This document shows positions 16,557 through 26,364 of a DNA stretch of 64,000 nt, piece after piece; the first letter of the stretch is position 1; each line of letters opens with the position of its first letter. The notes under the pieces are model-generated. The model was not told where the DNA came from and made no database searches. It saw nothing but the letters and a program-made list of their open reading frames with translations. The stretch covers positions 558,001 through 622,000 of the forward strand of contig NZ_JBEBMX010000001.1 of the NCBI RefSeq assembly GCF_043196875.1. The letters run 5' to 3'. Origin of the DNA: Saccharospirillum sp043196875. Its GTDB lineage: Bacteria; Pseudomonadota; Gammaproteobacteria; Pseudomonadales; Natronospirillaceae. The translations under genes and the position numbers were made by a program.

Positions 16557-17768
16557 ATGTCCAACCAACCTCTCGACGACAAGCCCGACTGGGCGATGAG
16601 CCGCCGCGAAAAACGCAAAGCCGAAGCATTGCGCCAGGGTTTTCCCCAACCACGCCGTCGCTGGCCGTGGATTGTCGCAGGCGTCATCGTTGTGGCGCTG
16701 GTGCTGATGGTGGTGCTCGGCGGTGGTGACGATTCCGGCGCCGGTGAAGAAGACGCCGATGCCGTCGCCACCATGCAATTGAATGCCACCGAGGTAGCCA
16801 CCGCCGAGCGCGGCCCGATCCGGCAAAGCGTTAGAGTCACCGGGACTTTAAGCCCTCTGGCCACTACTCAGTTGGCGGCCCGGGTTAATGCGCCCATCGC
16901 GGAGGTGCTGGTGCGTTCTGGCGATGCCGTCGAAGCCGGCGCTGTGTTGCTGCGCATGGAGACCGATGATCTGGCCTCGACCTTGGACCAACAACGCGCT
17001 AATGCCCGCTCCACCGCGGCCAATCTGGCCGTTGCCCGTAATCAGTTGGAACGTGATCGCTCCCTGGGCGAACGCGGCATGACACCGCAGTCGTCGATCG
17101 AATCGCAACGCGCTCAGGTCACTGCTCTGGAAGCCAATCTTGAGGCGCAGCAGTTGGCGGTGCAAACCGCTGAACGCGCGCTCGCCAATGCCACGGTGAC
17201 GGCGCCGGTCGCTGGCCGTATTGCCAGTCGCTCGGTCGAAGCCGGTCAGTATGTTTCCACGGGTACGCCGCTGATGACGCTGGTCGATCTGTCGGCGATG
17301 GAACTAGCCGCCAACGTGCCACTGCGTGCGGTCGATAGCATCAAACCCGGCCAAAGCGCGCTGATTCAGGTTGACGGCATCAACGGCGAACGCTTCACCG
17401 GCGAAGTCGATCGCGTCAATCCGGTGGCCCAAAGCGGCACCCGGACGGCGTCGGTTTATATTCGCGTGCCTAACCCGGAAGAGCGTCTGCGCGGCGGTAT
17501 GTTTGCCAGCGTGGAAATTGTGATCGCCCAGCGCGATGACGCCTTGTCGATTCCGGTCGATGCGCTGCGTGAAGACGCCGACGGCGAATTTGTGCTGACG
17601 CTGAACAACGACGAATTAGCACGCACCGCGGTGGAAACCGGCGAGCTGTGGAACGGCGGCGAACGTGTTGCCATCACCTCGGGCCTGACGGCAGGCACTC
17701 AGTATGTAGCCGCTCCGCTGCCCGAACTGAAGGCCGGAGATAAGGTCCGCCTGATGGAGGCGAACTGA
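16557..17768 (+). CDS. RND efflux periplasmic adaptor subunit
   Basis: A 403-residue membrane-fusion protein. A basic cytoplasmic N-terminus is followed by one membrane anchor (WIVAGVIVVALVLMVVLGG, about residues 40-58). Then come a lipoyl half-motif (APIAEVLVRSGDAVEAGAVLLRM), an alpha-helical hairpin (residues about 145-200), the second lipoyl half (ATVTAPVAGRIASRSVEAGQ), a beta-barrel and a membrane-proximal domain. It links the inner-membrane pump to an outer-membrane channel. ATG 16557 is chosen because AAGG lies 9 nt upstream and the domain start fits. The stop codon overlaps the ATG of the pump gene, so the two are coupled. No outer-membrane factor gene lies nearby, so a shared TolC is presumed. 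Confidence 0.92.
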   Translation: MSNQPLDDKPDWAMSRREKRKAEALRQGFPQPRRRWPWIVAGVIVVALVLMVVLGGGDDSGAGEEDADAVATMQLNATEVATAERGPIRQSVRVTGTLSPLATTQLAARVNAPIAEVLVRSGDAVEAGAVLLRMETDDLASTLDQQRANARSTAANLAVARNQLERDRSLGERGMTPQSSIESQRAQVTALEANLEAQQLAVQTAERALANATVTAPVAGRIASRSVEAGQYVSTGTPLMTLVDLSAMELAANVPLRAVDSIKPGQSALIQVDGINGERFTGEVDRVNPVAQSGTRTASVYIRVPNPEERLRGGMFASVEIVIAQRDDALSIPVDALREDADGEFVLTLNNDELARTAVETGELWNGGERVAITSGLTAGTQYVAAPLPELKAGDKVRLMEAN

Positions 17769-20700
17769 TGTTTCTGACCCGAATCAGCGTCAGCCAACCT
17801 GTGTTCGCGGCCATGATTATGGTCGCCATCATGGTGTTTGGTTTCTATTCCTATCAGCGTCTGCCGATTGAACAGATGCCGGACATCGATGTACCGGTCG
17901 TGGCCGTCGTGACCTCCTATCCGGGCGCTTCACCCGAGGCGGTTGAGAATGACATCATCAAGCCGATCGAAGATTCGGTGAACGCCATCAACGGCATCGA
18001 CAGCATCGAATCGACCGCTCGTCAGGGCCAGGCTCTGGTGGTGATTCTGTTCGATCTGGAGGTTAATTCCGATCGCGCCGCTCAGGATGTGCGTGACCGG
18101 ATGTCGACCGTTACCGCCTCCTTTCCGGACGGTGCCGATGATCCGCTGATCTGGCGTTTCGACCCGGCGCAGTTCCCGATTATGTCGCTGTCGGTGAGCT
18201 CGTCCGAACTGACCACCGGTGAACTCACCACCTTGACCGAAGACACCATCACCCAGCGTTTATCGATCATTCAGGGCGTGGGTAACACCACCATTGTCGG
18301 AGGGCAGGCCAGCCAGCTGAATGTGCTGGTCGACCCGGACAAACTGGCGGCCTTTAACGTTGGCATCGGTCAGGTGGTGTCGGCACTGAACCAGGAAAAT
18401 ATGAATCTGCCGGCCGGCTCAATTCGCCAGGATCGGCAAGTCACCTCCATTCAGGTGGAAGGCCGCATTCAGTCGCTCGATGATTTTCTCAAACTGATCA
18501 TTGGCCGTCAGGGTGGCCAACCGGTTTACCTCGGTGACGTGGCCACCATTGTGCCGGGCGTTTCCGAACTAACCAGTCTGGCGCTGCTCGATGATGAACA
18601 GGCGCTGGCCATCGACATCGTCAAAACCCAGGGCGCCAATACGGTCGCCGTGGCCGAAGCGGTGCGTGAGGAAATTCATAAACTGGAGCAGGAACTGGCG
18701 CGCGATGGCGTGCACATTGAAGTGGTGCGCGATAACGCCGAACCGGTCGAACAATCCTTCCACACGGTGCGCAACATGCTGGTCGAAGGTGCACTGCTGG
18801 CGGTGGTGATCGTCTTCCTGTTTTTGAACTCCTGGCGCTCCACTGTCATCACCGGTCTGACGTTGCCGATTTCCATCATCGGCACCATGACCGCGCTGCA
18901 CTTCCTCGGCTTTACGCTGAATATGATGACGCTGTTGGCGCTGTCACTGGCGGTCGGTTTGTTAATCGATGATGCCATCGTGGTGCGCGAAAACATCATG
19001 CGTCATCTGCACATGAATAAAGACCACAAGCAGGCAGCACTCGATGGCACCAACGAAATCGGCCTGGCGGTATTGGCGACGACGCTGTCGATCATCGCCG
19101 TCTTCCTGCCGGTGGCTTTTATGGATGGCATTCTCGGTCGCTTCTTTTTGCAGTTTGGGGTGACCGTATCGGTGGCGGTGGCAATCTCCATGTTCGTCGC
19201 CTTTACGCTCGATCCGATGTTGTCGAGTGTCTGGTACGACCCATCAACCGAGCCCAACGCCAAGCGCGGTTTTATCGGCCGCGGGGTGGAAAAATTCGAT
19301 GGCTGGTTCGATGCTTTGCGCCAGCGTTACCGCTCAGTTTTGCAGTGGAGTTTGCGCCATCGAGTCATCACCTTGGCGATTGCCTTCTGCGCCTTTATTG
19401 GCAGTTTTTTCCTGGCGCCGATGGTCGGCTTTGAGTTTTCACCCGCCGTTGATAACAGCGAATTCCAGGTCGATCTGGAAACGCCGGAAGGTTCCAATCT
19501 GGACTACACCACGGCCAAGGTACGCCAGGTTAATGCCATCCTGCGCCAGTTCCCGGAAGTCACTGGCACCTACACCACCATCAACGCCGGTGCCGGTGCT
19601 CAGGGTGAAACCAGCGCCACTATAGTGGTGTCGATGACCGAGCCGTCAGAGCGCGAGCGCACGCCTCAGCAAATGACTATTCCAGTGCGCAACGCCTTGC
19701 AGCAGGTGGCCGGTGTAACCGTGCGTGTCGGTGCAGCAGGTGGCTTCGGTGGTGGCGTCACCGCACCGATTCAGGTCAACCTCTATGGTGAAAGCTTCAA
19801 CACCCTGGAGCGGTTGGCGGATGAACTGGCCTCACGCATGTCTGACATCGAAGGCGTCACCGATATCGAGTCGAGCCTGAACGCGGCCCAGCCGATCATT
19901 GGCATTCGCATCGACCGTGAAGCGGCCAGCGATCTGGGTGTCAGCCTGCAACAGATCGGCGCGACCTTGCGACCTTTGGTCGGCGGTGAAGAAGTGTCCG
20001 ACTGGACAGACCCCAATGGTGAAAACCACACCATGGTGGTACGTCTGCCGGAAGACTTGCGCAGTGACGTGAGCAGCCTGGCGCGCCTGCCGATCAGTCA
20101 GAGTGGCGCCACCGGCAGTTCGGCGGTGGTGCGTCTGGATCAGGTGGCCGACATTGTCGAATCCACCGGTCCGTCAGAAATCAGCCGACTGGATCTGTCG
20201 CGTCAGGTGACACTCAGCGCCAACCTGGCCGGTGTGCCCCTGGGTTCAGTGACACCGCAAATCCAGCAAGCCATCAACGACATGACGCTGCCCAGCGGCT
20301 ACCGCATTTCCATGGGTGGCGATGCCGAACAACTGGCTGAGACCGCCGCTTCTGCCGGCCAGGCATTGCTGCTGGCGATTGTCTTTATCTACCTGGTTTT
20401 GGCGTCACAGTTCGGCAGTTTCCTGCAACCAATTGCCATTATGGCGTCGCTGCCACTGGCGCTGATCGGCGTTATGCTCGGTCTGTTGGTGGGCGGCAGT
20501 ACCCTGAACATCTACTCCATCATCGGCTTTATTATGCTGATGGGTCTGGTGGTCAAGAACGCCATCCTGCTGGTCGATAACGCCAACCAGGGCCGCAAAC
20601 ATGGCCTGAATCTGTACGATGCGCTGGTTGAGGCGGGCATGACGCGTTTCCGTCCGATCATCATGACCACCCTGGCGATGATCTTCGGCATGTTGCCACT

Positions 20701-20881
20701 GGCGCTGAATATCCACGAAGGCGCGGGCCAGAATGCGCCCATGGCCCACGCTGTTATCGGAGGCCTGATCAGCTCGACCATTCTGACCTTAGTAGTGGTC
20801 CCGGTGGTGGTTACCTACATCGAACAGTTTGCCGTTTTTGCACGGCGCTTCCTGCCGAAGTCAGCGGAAGATCATCACTGA
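17768..20881 (+). CDS. RND-family efflux permease
   Basis: A 1037-residue inner-membrane proton antiporter with the family's normal length and twelve membrane helices: one at residues about 12-30, a block of five at 330-480, one at about 525 and a final block at 860-1010. Two large periplasmic loops make the porter and docking domains. Helix 4 carries LLALSLAVGLLIDDAIVVREN, with the Asp-Asp pair expected for proton relay. It starts 1 bp into the adaptor stop codon. The sequence resembles HAE-1-type multidrug pumps; the substrate range is not readable. A strong terminator follows within 20 bp. Confidence 0.95.
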   Translation: MFLTRISVSQPVFAAMIMVAIMVFGFYSYQRLPIEQMPDIDVPVVAVVTSYPGASPEAVENDIIKPIEDSVNAINGIDSIESTARQGQALVVILFDLEVNSDRAAQDVRDRMSTVTASFPDGADDPLIWRFDPAQFPIMSLSVSSSELTTGELTTLTEDTITQRLSIIQGVGNTTIVGGQASQLNVLVDPDKLAAFNVGIGQVVSALNQENMNLPAGSIRQDRQVTSIQVEGRIQSLDDFLKLIIGRQGGQPVYLGDVATIVPGVSELTSLALLDDEQALAIDIVKTQGANTVAVAEAVREEIHKLEQELARDGVHIEVVRDNAEPVEQSFHTVRNMLVEGALLAVVIVFLFLNSWRSTVITGLTLPISIIGTMTALHFLGFTLNMMTLLALSLAVGLLIDDAIVVRENIMRHLHMNKDHKQAALDGTNEIGLAVLATTLSIIAVFLPVAFMDGILGRFFLQFGVTVSVAVAISMFVAFTLDPMLSSVWYDPSTEPNAKRGFIGRGVEKFDGWFDALRQRYRSVLQWSLRHRVITLAIAFCAFIGSFFLAPMVGFEFSPAVDNSEFQVDLETPEGSNLDYTTAKVRQVNAILRQFPEVTGTYTTINAGAGAQGETSATIVVSMTEPSERERTPQQMTIPVRNALQQVAGVTVRVGAAGGFGGGVTAPIQVNLYGESFNTLERLADELASRMSDIEGVTDIESSLNAAQPIIGIRIDREAASDLGVSLQQIGATLRPLVGGEEVSDWTDPNGENHTMVVRLPEDLRSDVSSLARLPISQSGATGSSAVVRLDQVADIVESTGPSEISRLDLSRQVTLSANLAGVPLGSVTPQIQQAINDMTLPSGYRISMGGDAEQLAETAASAGQALLLAIVFIYLVLASQFGSFLQPIAIMASLPLALIGVMLGLLVGGSTLNIYSIIGFIMLMGLVVKNAILLVDNANQGRKHGLNLYDALVEAGMTRFRPIIMTTLAMIFGMLPLALNIHEGAGQNAPMAHAVIGGLISSTILTLVVVPVVVTYIEQFAVFARRFLPKSAEDHH

Positions 20882-20899
20882 GTTTTCCGCCCGTTAAAC

Positions 20900-20932
20900 A
20901 AAAAGCCCCGGCCAGAAACCGGGGCTTTTTTT
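20900..20932. terminator. Bidirectional rho-independent terminator
   Basis: AAAAGCCCCGG (20901-20911) pairs with CCGGGGCTTTT (20919-20929) around a 7-nt loop, followed by more T on the plus strand and flanked by A on the left. It therefore ends both the RND operon and the convergent glycosyltransferase-like gene. Confidence 0.93.
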
Positions 20933-20936
20933 GTAT

Positions 20937-22304
20937 TTAGCCTGAACGTTCAGCCGTTAAAACATGACGTCGAACAACGCCAACCAAAGCGACCACGGCA
21001 ATCACCAGCACCAGATTTCTCAACGTCAGCAATACCGTCGCCAAGATAGTGGGCGCTGGCCAGAACGTCTGACCATCTTCAGTCCAGGCAAAACCTACCT
21101 GAATAAAATCGCCCTCATAAGTCAGCGGATATATCAGCGTGGTTAACGCACAAGCCAAGGGCAACATCACCTGAAACAGCGTAGCTGCTCGACCATCGTT
21201 ACCGACCAGTACATAGCAGGGAAATAACCACAACATATATTGCGGTGAAAATACTTTGGCAGTCAGGATGGCACCGAGCAATAACAGGCAAACCAATGTT
21301 GCCAGCAGCTCGATGGCATGACGCCGATCACCAAGTTTTCCGGCCTTAGCCAGCCGATAGAACGCCTGTGCTGCATAGCCATAACAGCCGAGTAACACAG
21401 CGAACAACAATACCGAACTGATCATCAGCAAAGGCCCGTCCAGGGCTGAATTGATGTTGAACGAGCCATAACCAAGGCTGACCACCGCTGACAAACCAGA
21501 CAAATGATGCAACAACAAAATCAGGTTGCTATAGGTCGATTCAACCTGCAGCCCGCGTTCGCTGTGATAACTTAAAAATGCAAACAGATCGGTGCCCCAC
21601 AACAGCAGGAACGGCAGAATTAATGCAAAGCAAACAGCCATACAAAAAGCACCTGCACGACCCGTTTCAGTAACTATAATACGTGCCAGCGACAGTCCAT
21701 TATTTGGGTTGAAACGCAGGGCGATAAAACAGATTAAGAACAACGGCCCGAGCAGCACCGGAATCAGCTTGAAACAGACGCCAAGGGATAACCAGAACCA
21801 GGGCCAGAGAAAGTTTTTCGAGGCCGATGATGCGCAAACCAGGGCTGCAAAAATCAGCGCGCCAAGCAATACATCCAGACGATCAAAATAGACGGGTGTC
21901 AACACCAATGACACCAAATACAGCGAAGCAAAACACAACCAACGATCGGTCTTTTTAAGCGGGTTTTGCGTCAGGTACTTTAACAGCACCAGCATCACAC
22001 CCAGATCGATCAACCAATAAAATAATTTGAAACAAAGATGCCAAACGGCAAAATCAACCTGATTACCGAACACCTTTGCCACTGCCAATGGCAAGGTCAC
22101 AAAGAAGGCGGTCAGCGGCGGGTATTCAATAGCAAAGCCGCCGCTAAAAGCAGAAAAATTCGTTATCGACTGCCAGGTATCCAAAGCAAAACGATAATAC
22201 AGTTGAACATCACCAGAATGCATTGACCGCTCCAGACCAAGCGCCATAAAGAGGTGCGTCAGTGCATAAAACAGAACAAAACCCAGATTCCCTTTAGTCC
22301 ACAT
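20937..22304 (-). CDS. GT-C-type (DUF2029/GT87-like) membrane glycosyltransferase
   Basis: A 455-residue polytopic protein with at least ten hydrophobic helices. The first periplasmic loop holds Asp residues (HSGDVQLYY) and then FAIEYPPLTAFF, a YPP-containing motif typical of polyprenyl-phosphate-dependent GT-C transferases of the DUF2029/mannosyltransferase group. Such enzymes add a sugar from a lipid-phosphate carrier to a glycan or glycolipid on the outer face of the inner membrane. Acceptor and sugar are unknown. It stands alone and converges on the RND operon through the shared terminator. Confidence 0.7.
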   Translation of the reverse strand: MWTKGNLGFVLFYALTHLFMALGLERSMHSGDVQLYYRFALDTWQSITNFSAFSGGFAIEYPPLTAFFVTLPLAVAKVFGNQVDFAVWHLCFKLFYWLIDLGVMLVLLKYLTQNPLKKTDRWLCFASLYLVSLVLTPVYFDRLDVLLGALIFAALVCASSASKNFLWPWFWLSLGVCFKLIPVLLGPLFLICFIALRFNPNNGLSLARIIVTETGRAGAFCMAVCFALILPFLLLWGTDLFAFLSYHSERGLQVESTYSNLILLLHHLSGLSAVVSLGYGSFNINSALDGPLLMISSVLLFAVLLGCYGYAAQAFYRLAKAGKLGDRRHAIELLATLVCLLLLGAILTAKVFSPQYMLWLFPCYVLVGNDGRAATLFQVMLPLACALTTLIYPLTYEGDFIQVGFAWTEDGQTFWPAPTILATVLLTLRNLVLVIAVVALVGVVRRHVLTAERSG

Positions 22305-22440
22305 CCATTAAATCCCTACACCTTTATCCCGGACGCGATCATATAACAAAGGTGTCGTACCGTCTCTTGAACCCGATCACCGTACGAAAACAATTTTGGC
22401 CGGCTTTGGAAAAGCACCCAGACACTGACTAGACTGCTCG

Positions 22441-22464
22441 AAGCACTGTGCCGTTACAGTGCTT
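22441..22464. promoter_or_regulatory. 9-bp perfect hairpin upstream of the sensor kinase operon
   Basis: AAGCACTGT (22441-22449) and ACAGTGCTT (22456-22464) are perfect inverted repeats with a 6-nt spacer, about 95 bp before the kinase start. No long T tract follows, so an operator or leader structure is likelier than a terminator. The surrounding 255 bp hold the promoters of the divergent glycosyltransferase and kinase genes. Confidence 0.45.
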
Positions 22465-22559
22465 TGGCGTCGGCCGGGTTAACCGTTCATCGATTGCTAT
22501 CAGGAGCTGCCACTCATTGCCTGGCAGGTTACGCCTTAACCGGCGTCAAAGGAGTGCCT

Positions 22560-24224
22560 ATGGCCAGCATCTCGACGTACTTCCAGGACATTCAATTCAT
22601 GCCTCATGGCATGTGTTTCTTATGGCGGCCCGATCTGCTCATTCTGCATGCCGGTTCAGATCTGTTAATTGCGCTGGCTTATTACTCCATTCCACTGGCG
22701 TTGTTGGTGTTGTGGCGTCAACGACCCAACTTCGAATACAGCTGGATGTTTAAGCTGTTTGCGCTCTTTATTGTCGCCTGTGGTACCACTCACTTTCTCG
22801 CGGTGTGGAACATCTGGAATGGCAATTACTATATTCAGGGTGTGGTTAAATTGCTGACCGCGGTGGTGTCGGTGGTGACCGCCATCCTGCTGTGGCCATT
22901 ACTGCCTAGACTGATGCAGATTCCCAGTCCGGCTGAGCTGGCAGAACGCAACCGGATTCTGAACGAAGAGATGCAACTGCGCCTGCGTGCTGAAACCGAA
23001 ATATTCCGGATGAATGAATCGCTGGAGCGGACCGTCAGCGAACGCACCCGCGAACTGGAACAGGCAAAAGAAGCACTGGAAGCGGAAGTCATGACGGCGC
23101 ATCGCATCCGGCAACGCTTGGAAAGTATTTTCGAATCCGCACCCAATGGCATGATCGTGGTTTCACCCAGTGGTCATATTCTGCAGGCCAATGCCACCGC
23201 CAACAGTCTCTTTCGCTACACCGATTTAGCGGGGCATTGTGTTGAGGATCTGGTGCCACGACCGGATCGCCCAGAGCACAAAGCGCGTCGCCTTGATTAC
23301 AGCGCGGCCCCCTCCAAACGCATGATGGGTGACCGTCAGGATTTGTTCGGCCTGCGTCAGGATGGCACCGCTGTGCCGGTTGAAATTGGTTTGAATCCAA
23401 TCAGTGGCAGTGAGGGTGGAGAAATCATTGCGTCCATTGTCGATGTCAGCGAAAGACGCAGTTACGAACAACGCATTCAACAACACAATGAAGCACTGGA
23501 ACGCTCCAACAAAGAGCTGGAGGAATTCGCCTTTATTGCCTCTCATGATTTACGCGAACCCTTGCGTAAAATCATTTCCTTTTCGCGCTTACTGTTAAGC
23601 AATGACTACGGCAATTTCACCGGCGAAGGTCAGGAATTTACACACTATATCGTGAGTGCCGCCGAACGCATGCGTGAGCTGCTCGAAAGCTTGTTATCGT
23701 ACAGCAGAATTACCTCTCAGGGCCGTCGGTTCATCGACACTGATATTGCTCAGGTGGTGGAACAGGTTAAGGCTGATCTGCAGCTGACTATCGAAGAAAC
23801 CAATGCCACTGTTGAAGTCGGCGAACTGTCACGAATTGATGCCGACAGTAGCCAGCTCAGACAATTGTTGCAGAACCTGCTCAGCAATGCCTTGAAGTAT
23901 CGTCATCCCGAGCGGACGCCTCATATTTTGATACAGGGAGAAGCCTTGCCCGACGAACGTTACCGTCTGGTGATCAGCGATAACGGCATTGGCTTCGATC
24001 CACGTTATAACGAACAGGTTTTTGAGGTCTTCAAAAGATTACACGGCCGTTCGGAATACCCCGGCACCGGCATGGGATTAGCGATTTGCCGGAAAATTGT
24101 CGATCGCCATAACGGCGTCATCATGGCTAACGGGCGCGACCAGGAGGGCACCACTTTTATTATCGATTTACCGGTACGACAGCCGCAGACGGAAGCACCG
24201 GCGGAGGCCGTTCATGATCACTGA
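22560..24224 (+). CDS. Histidine kinase with ethylene-receptor-like membrane sensor
   Basis: A 554-residue kinase. Residues 1-130 are three membrane helices closely like the ethylene-binding domain of plant ETR1 and cyanobacterial Etr1: Asp34 and Tyr41 in SDLLIALAYYSIP, and the copper ligands Cys74 and His78 in ACGTTH. The spacings Asp-Tyr (7) and Asp-Cys (40) equal those of ETR1 (D25, Y32, C65). A coiled coil (about 145-200) and a PAS domain (about 205-315) follow, then HisKA with His329 in ASHDLREPLRK and an HATPase domain (Asn near 442, DNGIGFDP near 474, GTGMGLAIC). ATG 22560 is preferred because GGAG lies 5 nt upstream and matches the domain start. Its stop overlaps the following response-regulator gene. 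Confidence 0.9.
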   Translation: MASISTYFQDIQFMPHGMCFLWRPDLLILHAGSDLLIALAYYSIPLALLVLWRQRPNFEYSWMFKLFALFIVACGTTHFLAVWNIWNGNYYIQGVVKLLTAVVSVVTAILLWPLLPRLMQIPSPAELAERNRILNEEMQLRLRAETEIFRMNESLERTVSERTRELEQAKEALEAEVMTAHRIRQRLESIFESAPNGMIVVSPSGHILQANATANSLFRYTDLAGHCVEDLVPRPDRPEHKARRLDYSAAPSKRMMGDRQDLFGLRQDGTAVPVEIGLNPISGSEGGEIIASIVDVSERRSYEQRIQQHNEALERSNKELEEFAFIASHDLREPLRKIISFSRLLLSNDYGNFTGEGQEFTHYIVSAAERMRELLESLLSYSRITSQGRRFIDTDIAQVVEQVKADLQLTIEETNATVEVGELSRIDADSSQLRQLLQNLLSNALKYRHPERTPHILIQGEALPDERYRLVISDNGIGFDPRYNEQVFEVFKRLHGRSEYPGTGMGLAICRKIVDRHNGVIMANGRDQEGTTFIIDLPVRQPQTEAPAEAVHDH

Positions 24225-24654
24225 AGCAAAACGCAGGCTGGTTATGGTTGACGATGATCCTGAAGACATTTTGCTGGTCAAAACCGCCATCCGGCGTGCC
24301 GATATTCCGCTGGAGGTGATCAGCCTGTATGACGGTGACGCCCTCTTTGATTATTTAAATGACATTATCGATGAAGGCAGCCTGCCCAACGAAGTACCAC
24401 CACTCATCATATTCCTCGATTTGAACTTGCCACGCCTGGACGGCCGCAAATGTCTGCAGCGTTTAAAGTCGAATCCAAACTGGGTGGATCTGCCTATCCT
24501 GATTTTTTCCACCTCCGATGCACCCGACGATATCCGCCGCTGTTATGAACTAAATGCCAATTCCTACATCAGCAAACCCGATGATCCCAAAGCCTTAGAC
24601 AACATCCTGAATTCAGTCTATCAGTACTGGTTTGGTGACAGGAGCAAGGCATGA
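24214..24654 (+). CDS. CheY-like (Rcp1-type) single-domain response regulator
   Basis: A 146-residue stand-alone receiver domain. The acidic pocket is VDDDPED, the phosphoacceptor is Asp69 in IIFLDLNLPRLDG, the Thr/Ser switch is in FSTSDAPDD and the conserved Lys is in YISKPDDP. The insertion between helix 2 and strand 3 (LNDIIDEGSLPNEVPP) is typical of Rcp1-like regulators that partner phytochrome-type kinases. It starts inside the kinase gene (11-bp overlap; GGAGG 6 nt before ATG 24214), so it is the obvious phospho-acceptor of that kinase. Its output must be protein-protein contact, as no effector domain is present. Confidence 0.93.
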   Translation: MITEAKRRLVMVDDDPEDILLVKTAIRRADIPLEVISLYDGDALFDYLNDIIDEGSLPNEVPPLIIFLDLNLPRLDGRKCLQRLKSNPNWVDLPILIFSTSDAPDDIRRCYELNANSYISKPDDPKALDNILNSVYQYWFGDRSKA

Positions 24655-26357
24655 GCAGTGCAAGTAAAAACACCATTCGTGCGGTCATTGTTGAAGATGA
24701 CAATGAGGATTTTCTGTTGATAAAAACGGCCCTGCGGATGAGTGAGCGGGCAGACTATGAGGTCCGTCATCTGACCACACTGACCGAGGCTTCGCAGATA
24801 CTGATCGACGATGATTACGACATTATTCTGCTCGACTATTTTCTCGGCGAACACTCCGGCCTGGATGTTTTGCATCAGGCACGCGAGCTTCGTTGCACCA
24901 GACCCATAGTGGTAATGACCAGCAGCAACTCAGCAGAATTGGATGACATGCTGATGAAGCAAGGCGCTGCGGATTTCATTCCCAAGGATGATTTAAGCAC
25001 CGCCTTTTTGGATCGTACTATTCGTCACGCTATTGAACGCAAAAATTCAGAGCAGGAAATTGCTGAACTGGTTCGGCGCGATCATTTAACCGGCCTTGGT
25101 AACCGAGTTCTGTTTGAGGAACATATGGAGTTGGCCATTGCCCGCGCGTCTCGCAGCAATGCGCAACTGGCCGTGTTGTTTATGGATCTGGACCGTTTCA
25201 AAGATGTGAACGACAGTCTGGGCCATCATATTGGTGATTTATTGCTGACCCTGGTAGGTGACCGGCTGAAACGCTCGGTGCGCAAAAGTGATTTTGTCGC
25301 ACGCATTGGCGGCGATGAATTCACCGTGCTGCTCGATGGTATTAACTCCGCCGACGACGTAACCCAGATTGTCGAAAAAATCTGCGCTGAAGTCTGCCGG
25401 CCGGCACCGATCAGCAATACCACCCTGGATGTGTCGGTCAGTATCGGCGTGGCGTTGTATCCGAAAAACGGCGAGCTGCCGATTGAATTAATGCAGAAAG
25501 CCGATATGGCTTTGTATGAATCCAAAGCGCTGGGACCGGGTCGCTATCATTTTTTCACCGAGAATTTGCAGCAACGATTAATGCGTGGTCTGGAGCTTGA
25601 AAAAGCCTTACGCGAAGCTTTGGCTGATAACGAGTTCGAGCTGTTTTTTCAGCCCCAGATCGATATTCAAACCCAACAGATTGCCGGCCTCGAAGCATTG
25701 ATCCGTTGGCATCGGCCAGATGGCCAGCTGGTATCACCCGATGAATTTATCCCGGTCGCCGTGCGCTGTGGTTTGATTGTGCCGATCGGCCAATGGGTTA
25801 TCGAAACCGCCTGTCGTTTGATAGGTCACTGGCAAAAGGCTGGCATCCATATTCCCATGTCGGTCAATGTCTCGCCACGCCAACTTAAATTCAATGGCTT
25901 TGCCGATCATCTGATCGACTGTGTACAACAGCATCAGCTGGCGGATGGCGCTTTGGAAATTGAGTTAACTGAAGAGGTTTTTATCGACAGTGGTTCGGTC
26001 TACAGCAAGATGATGCAGCGACTGAAAGACGCCGGCATTCGCATTGCCATTGATGATTTTGGCACCGGTTATTCATCGATGCGTTACTTGCGTGACCTGC
26101 CGCTGGATCGTATTAAGATCGACCGCAGTTTTGTCAGTGGCAAAGGCGGTCCAGAACTGTCTGAGCCGGCCATTACCCAATCCATACTGTCGCTGGCGCA
26201 GGGGCTGCAACTGGAGGTCGTGGCTGAAGGTGTCGAAACAGCGGAGCAGGTAGACTTGCTTTGCCAACAGGGATGCCGGTATTTTCAGGGTTACCACTAT
26301 TACCGCCCCATGCCACTGGCAGAGCTTGAGCCCCGGCTGCCGGGTTCAGCAAAGTGA
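24651..26357 (+). CDS. Response regulator with GGDEF and EAL domains
   Basis: A 568-residue cyclic-di-GMP enzyme. An N-terminal receiver (residues 8-125) has Asp62 in ILLDYFLG as phosphoacceptor. The GGDEF domain (about 140-300) keeps the intact active site at about residue 220 and an RxxD inhibitory site (RKSD) five residues before it. The EAL domain (about 320-560) keeps EAL (Glu348), the DDFGTGYSS loop and VAEGVET, so both synthesis and breakdown of cyclic-di-GMP look possible. The gene overlaps the preceding receiver gene by 4 bp. Phosphorylation from the ETR-like kinase probably decides which activity prevails; direction cannot be told from sequence. Confidence 0.93.
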   Translation: MSSASKNTIRAVIVEDDNEDFLLIKTALRMSERADYEVRHLTTLTEASQILIDDDYDIILLDYFLGEHSGLDVLHQARELRCTRPIVVMTSSNSAELDDMLMKQGAADFIPKDDLSTAFLDRTIRHAIERKNSEQEIAELVRRDHLTGLGNRVLFEEHMELAIARASRSNAQLAVLFMDLDRFKDVNDSLGHHIGDLLLTLVGDRLKRSVRKSDFVARIGGDEFTVLLDGINSADDVTQIVEKICAEVCRPAPISNTTLDVSVSIGVALYPKNGELPIELMQKADMALYESKALGPGRYHFFTENLQQRLMRGLELEKALREALADNEFELFFQPQIDIQTQQIAGLEALIRWHRPDGQLVSPDEFIPVAVRCGLIVPIGQWVIETACRLIGHWQKAGIHIPMSVNVSPRQLKFNGFADHLIDCVQQHQLADGALEIELTEEVFIDSGSVYSKMMQRLKDAGIRIAIDDFGTGYSSMRYLRDLPLDRIKIDRSFVSGKGGPELSEPAITQSILSLAQGLQLEVVAEGVETAEQVDLLCQQGCRYFQGYHYYRPMPLAELEPRLPGSAK

Positions 26358-26364
26358 ACACGCC

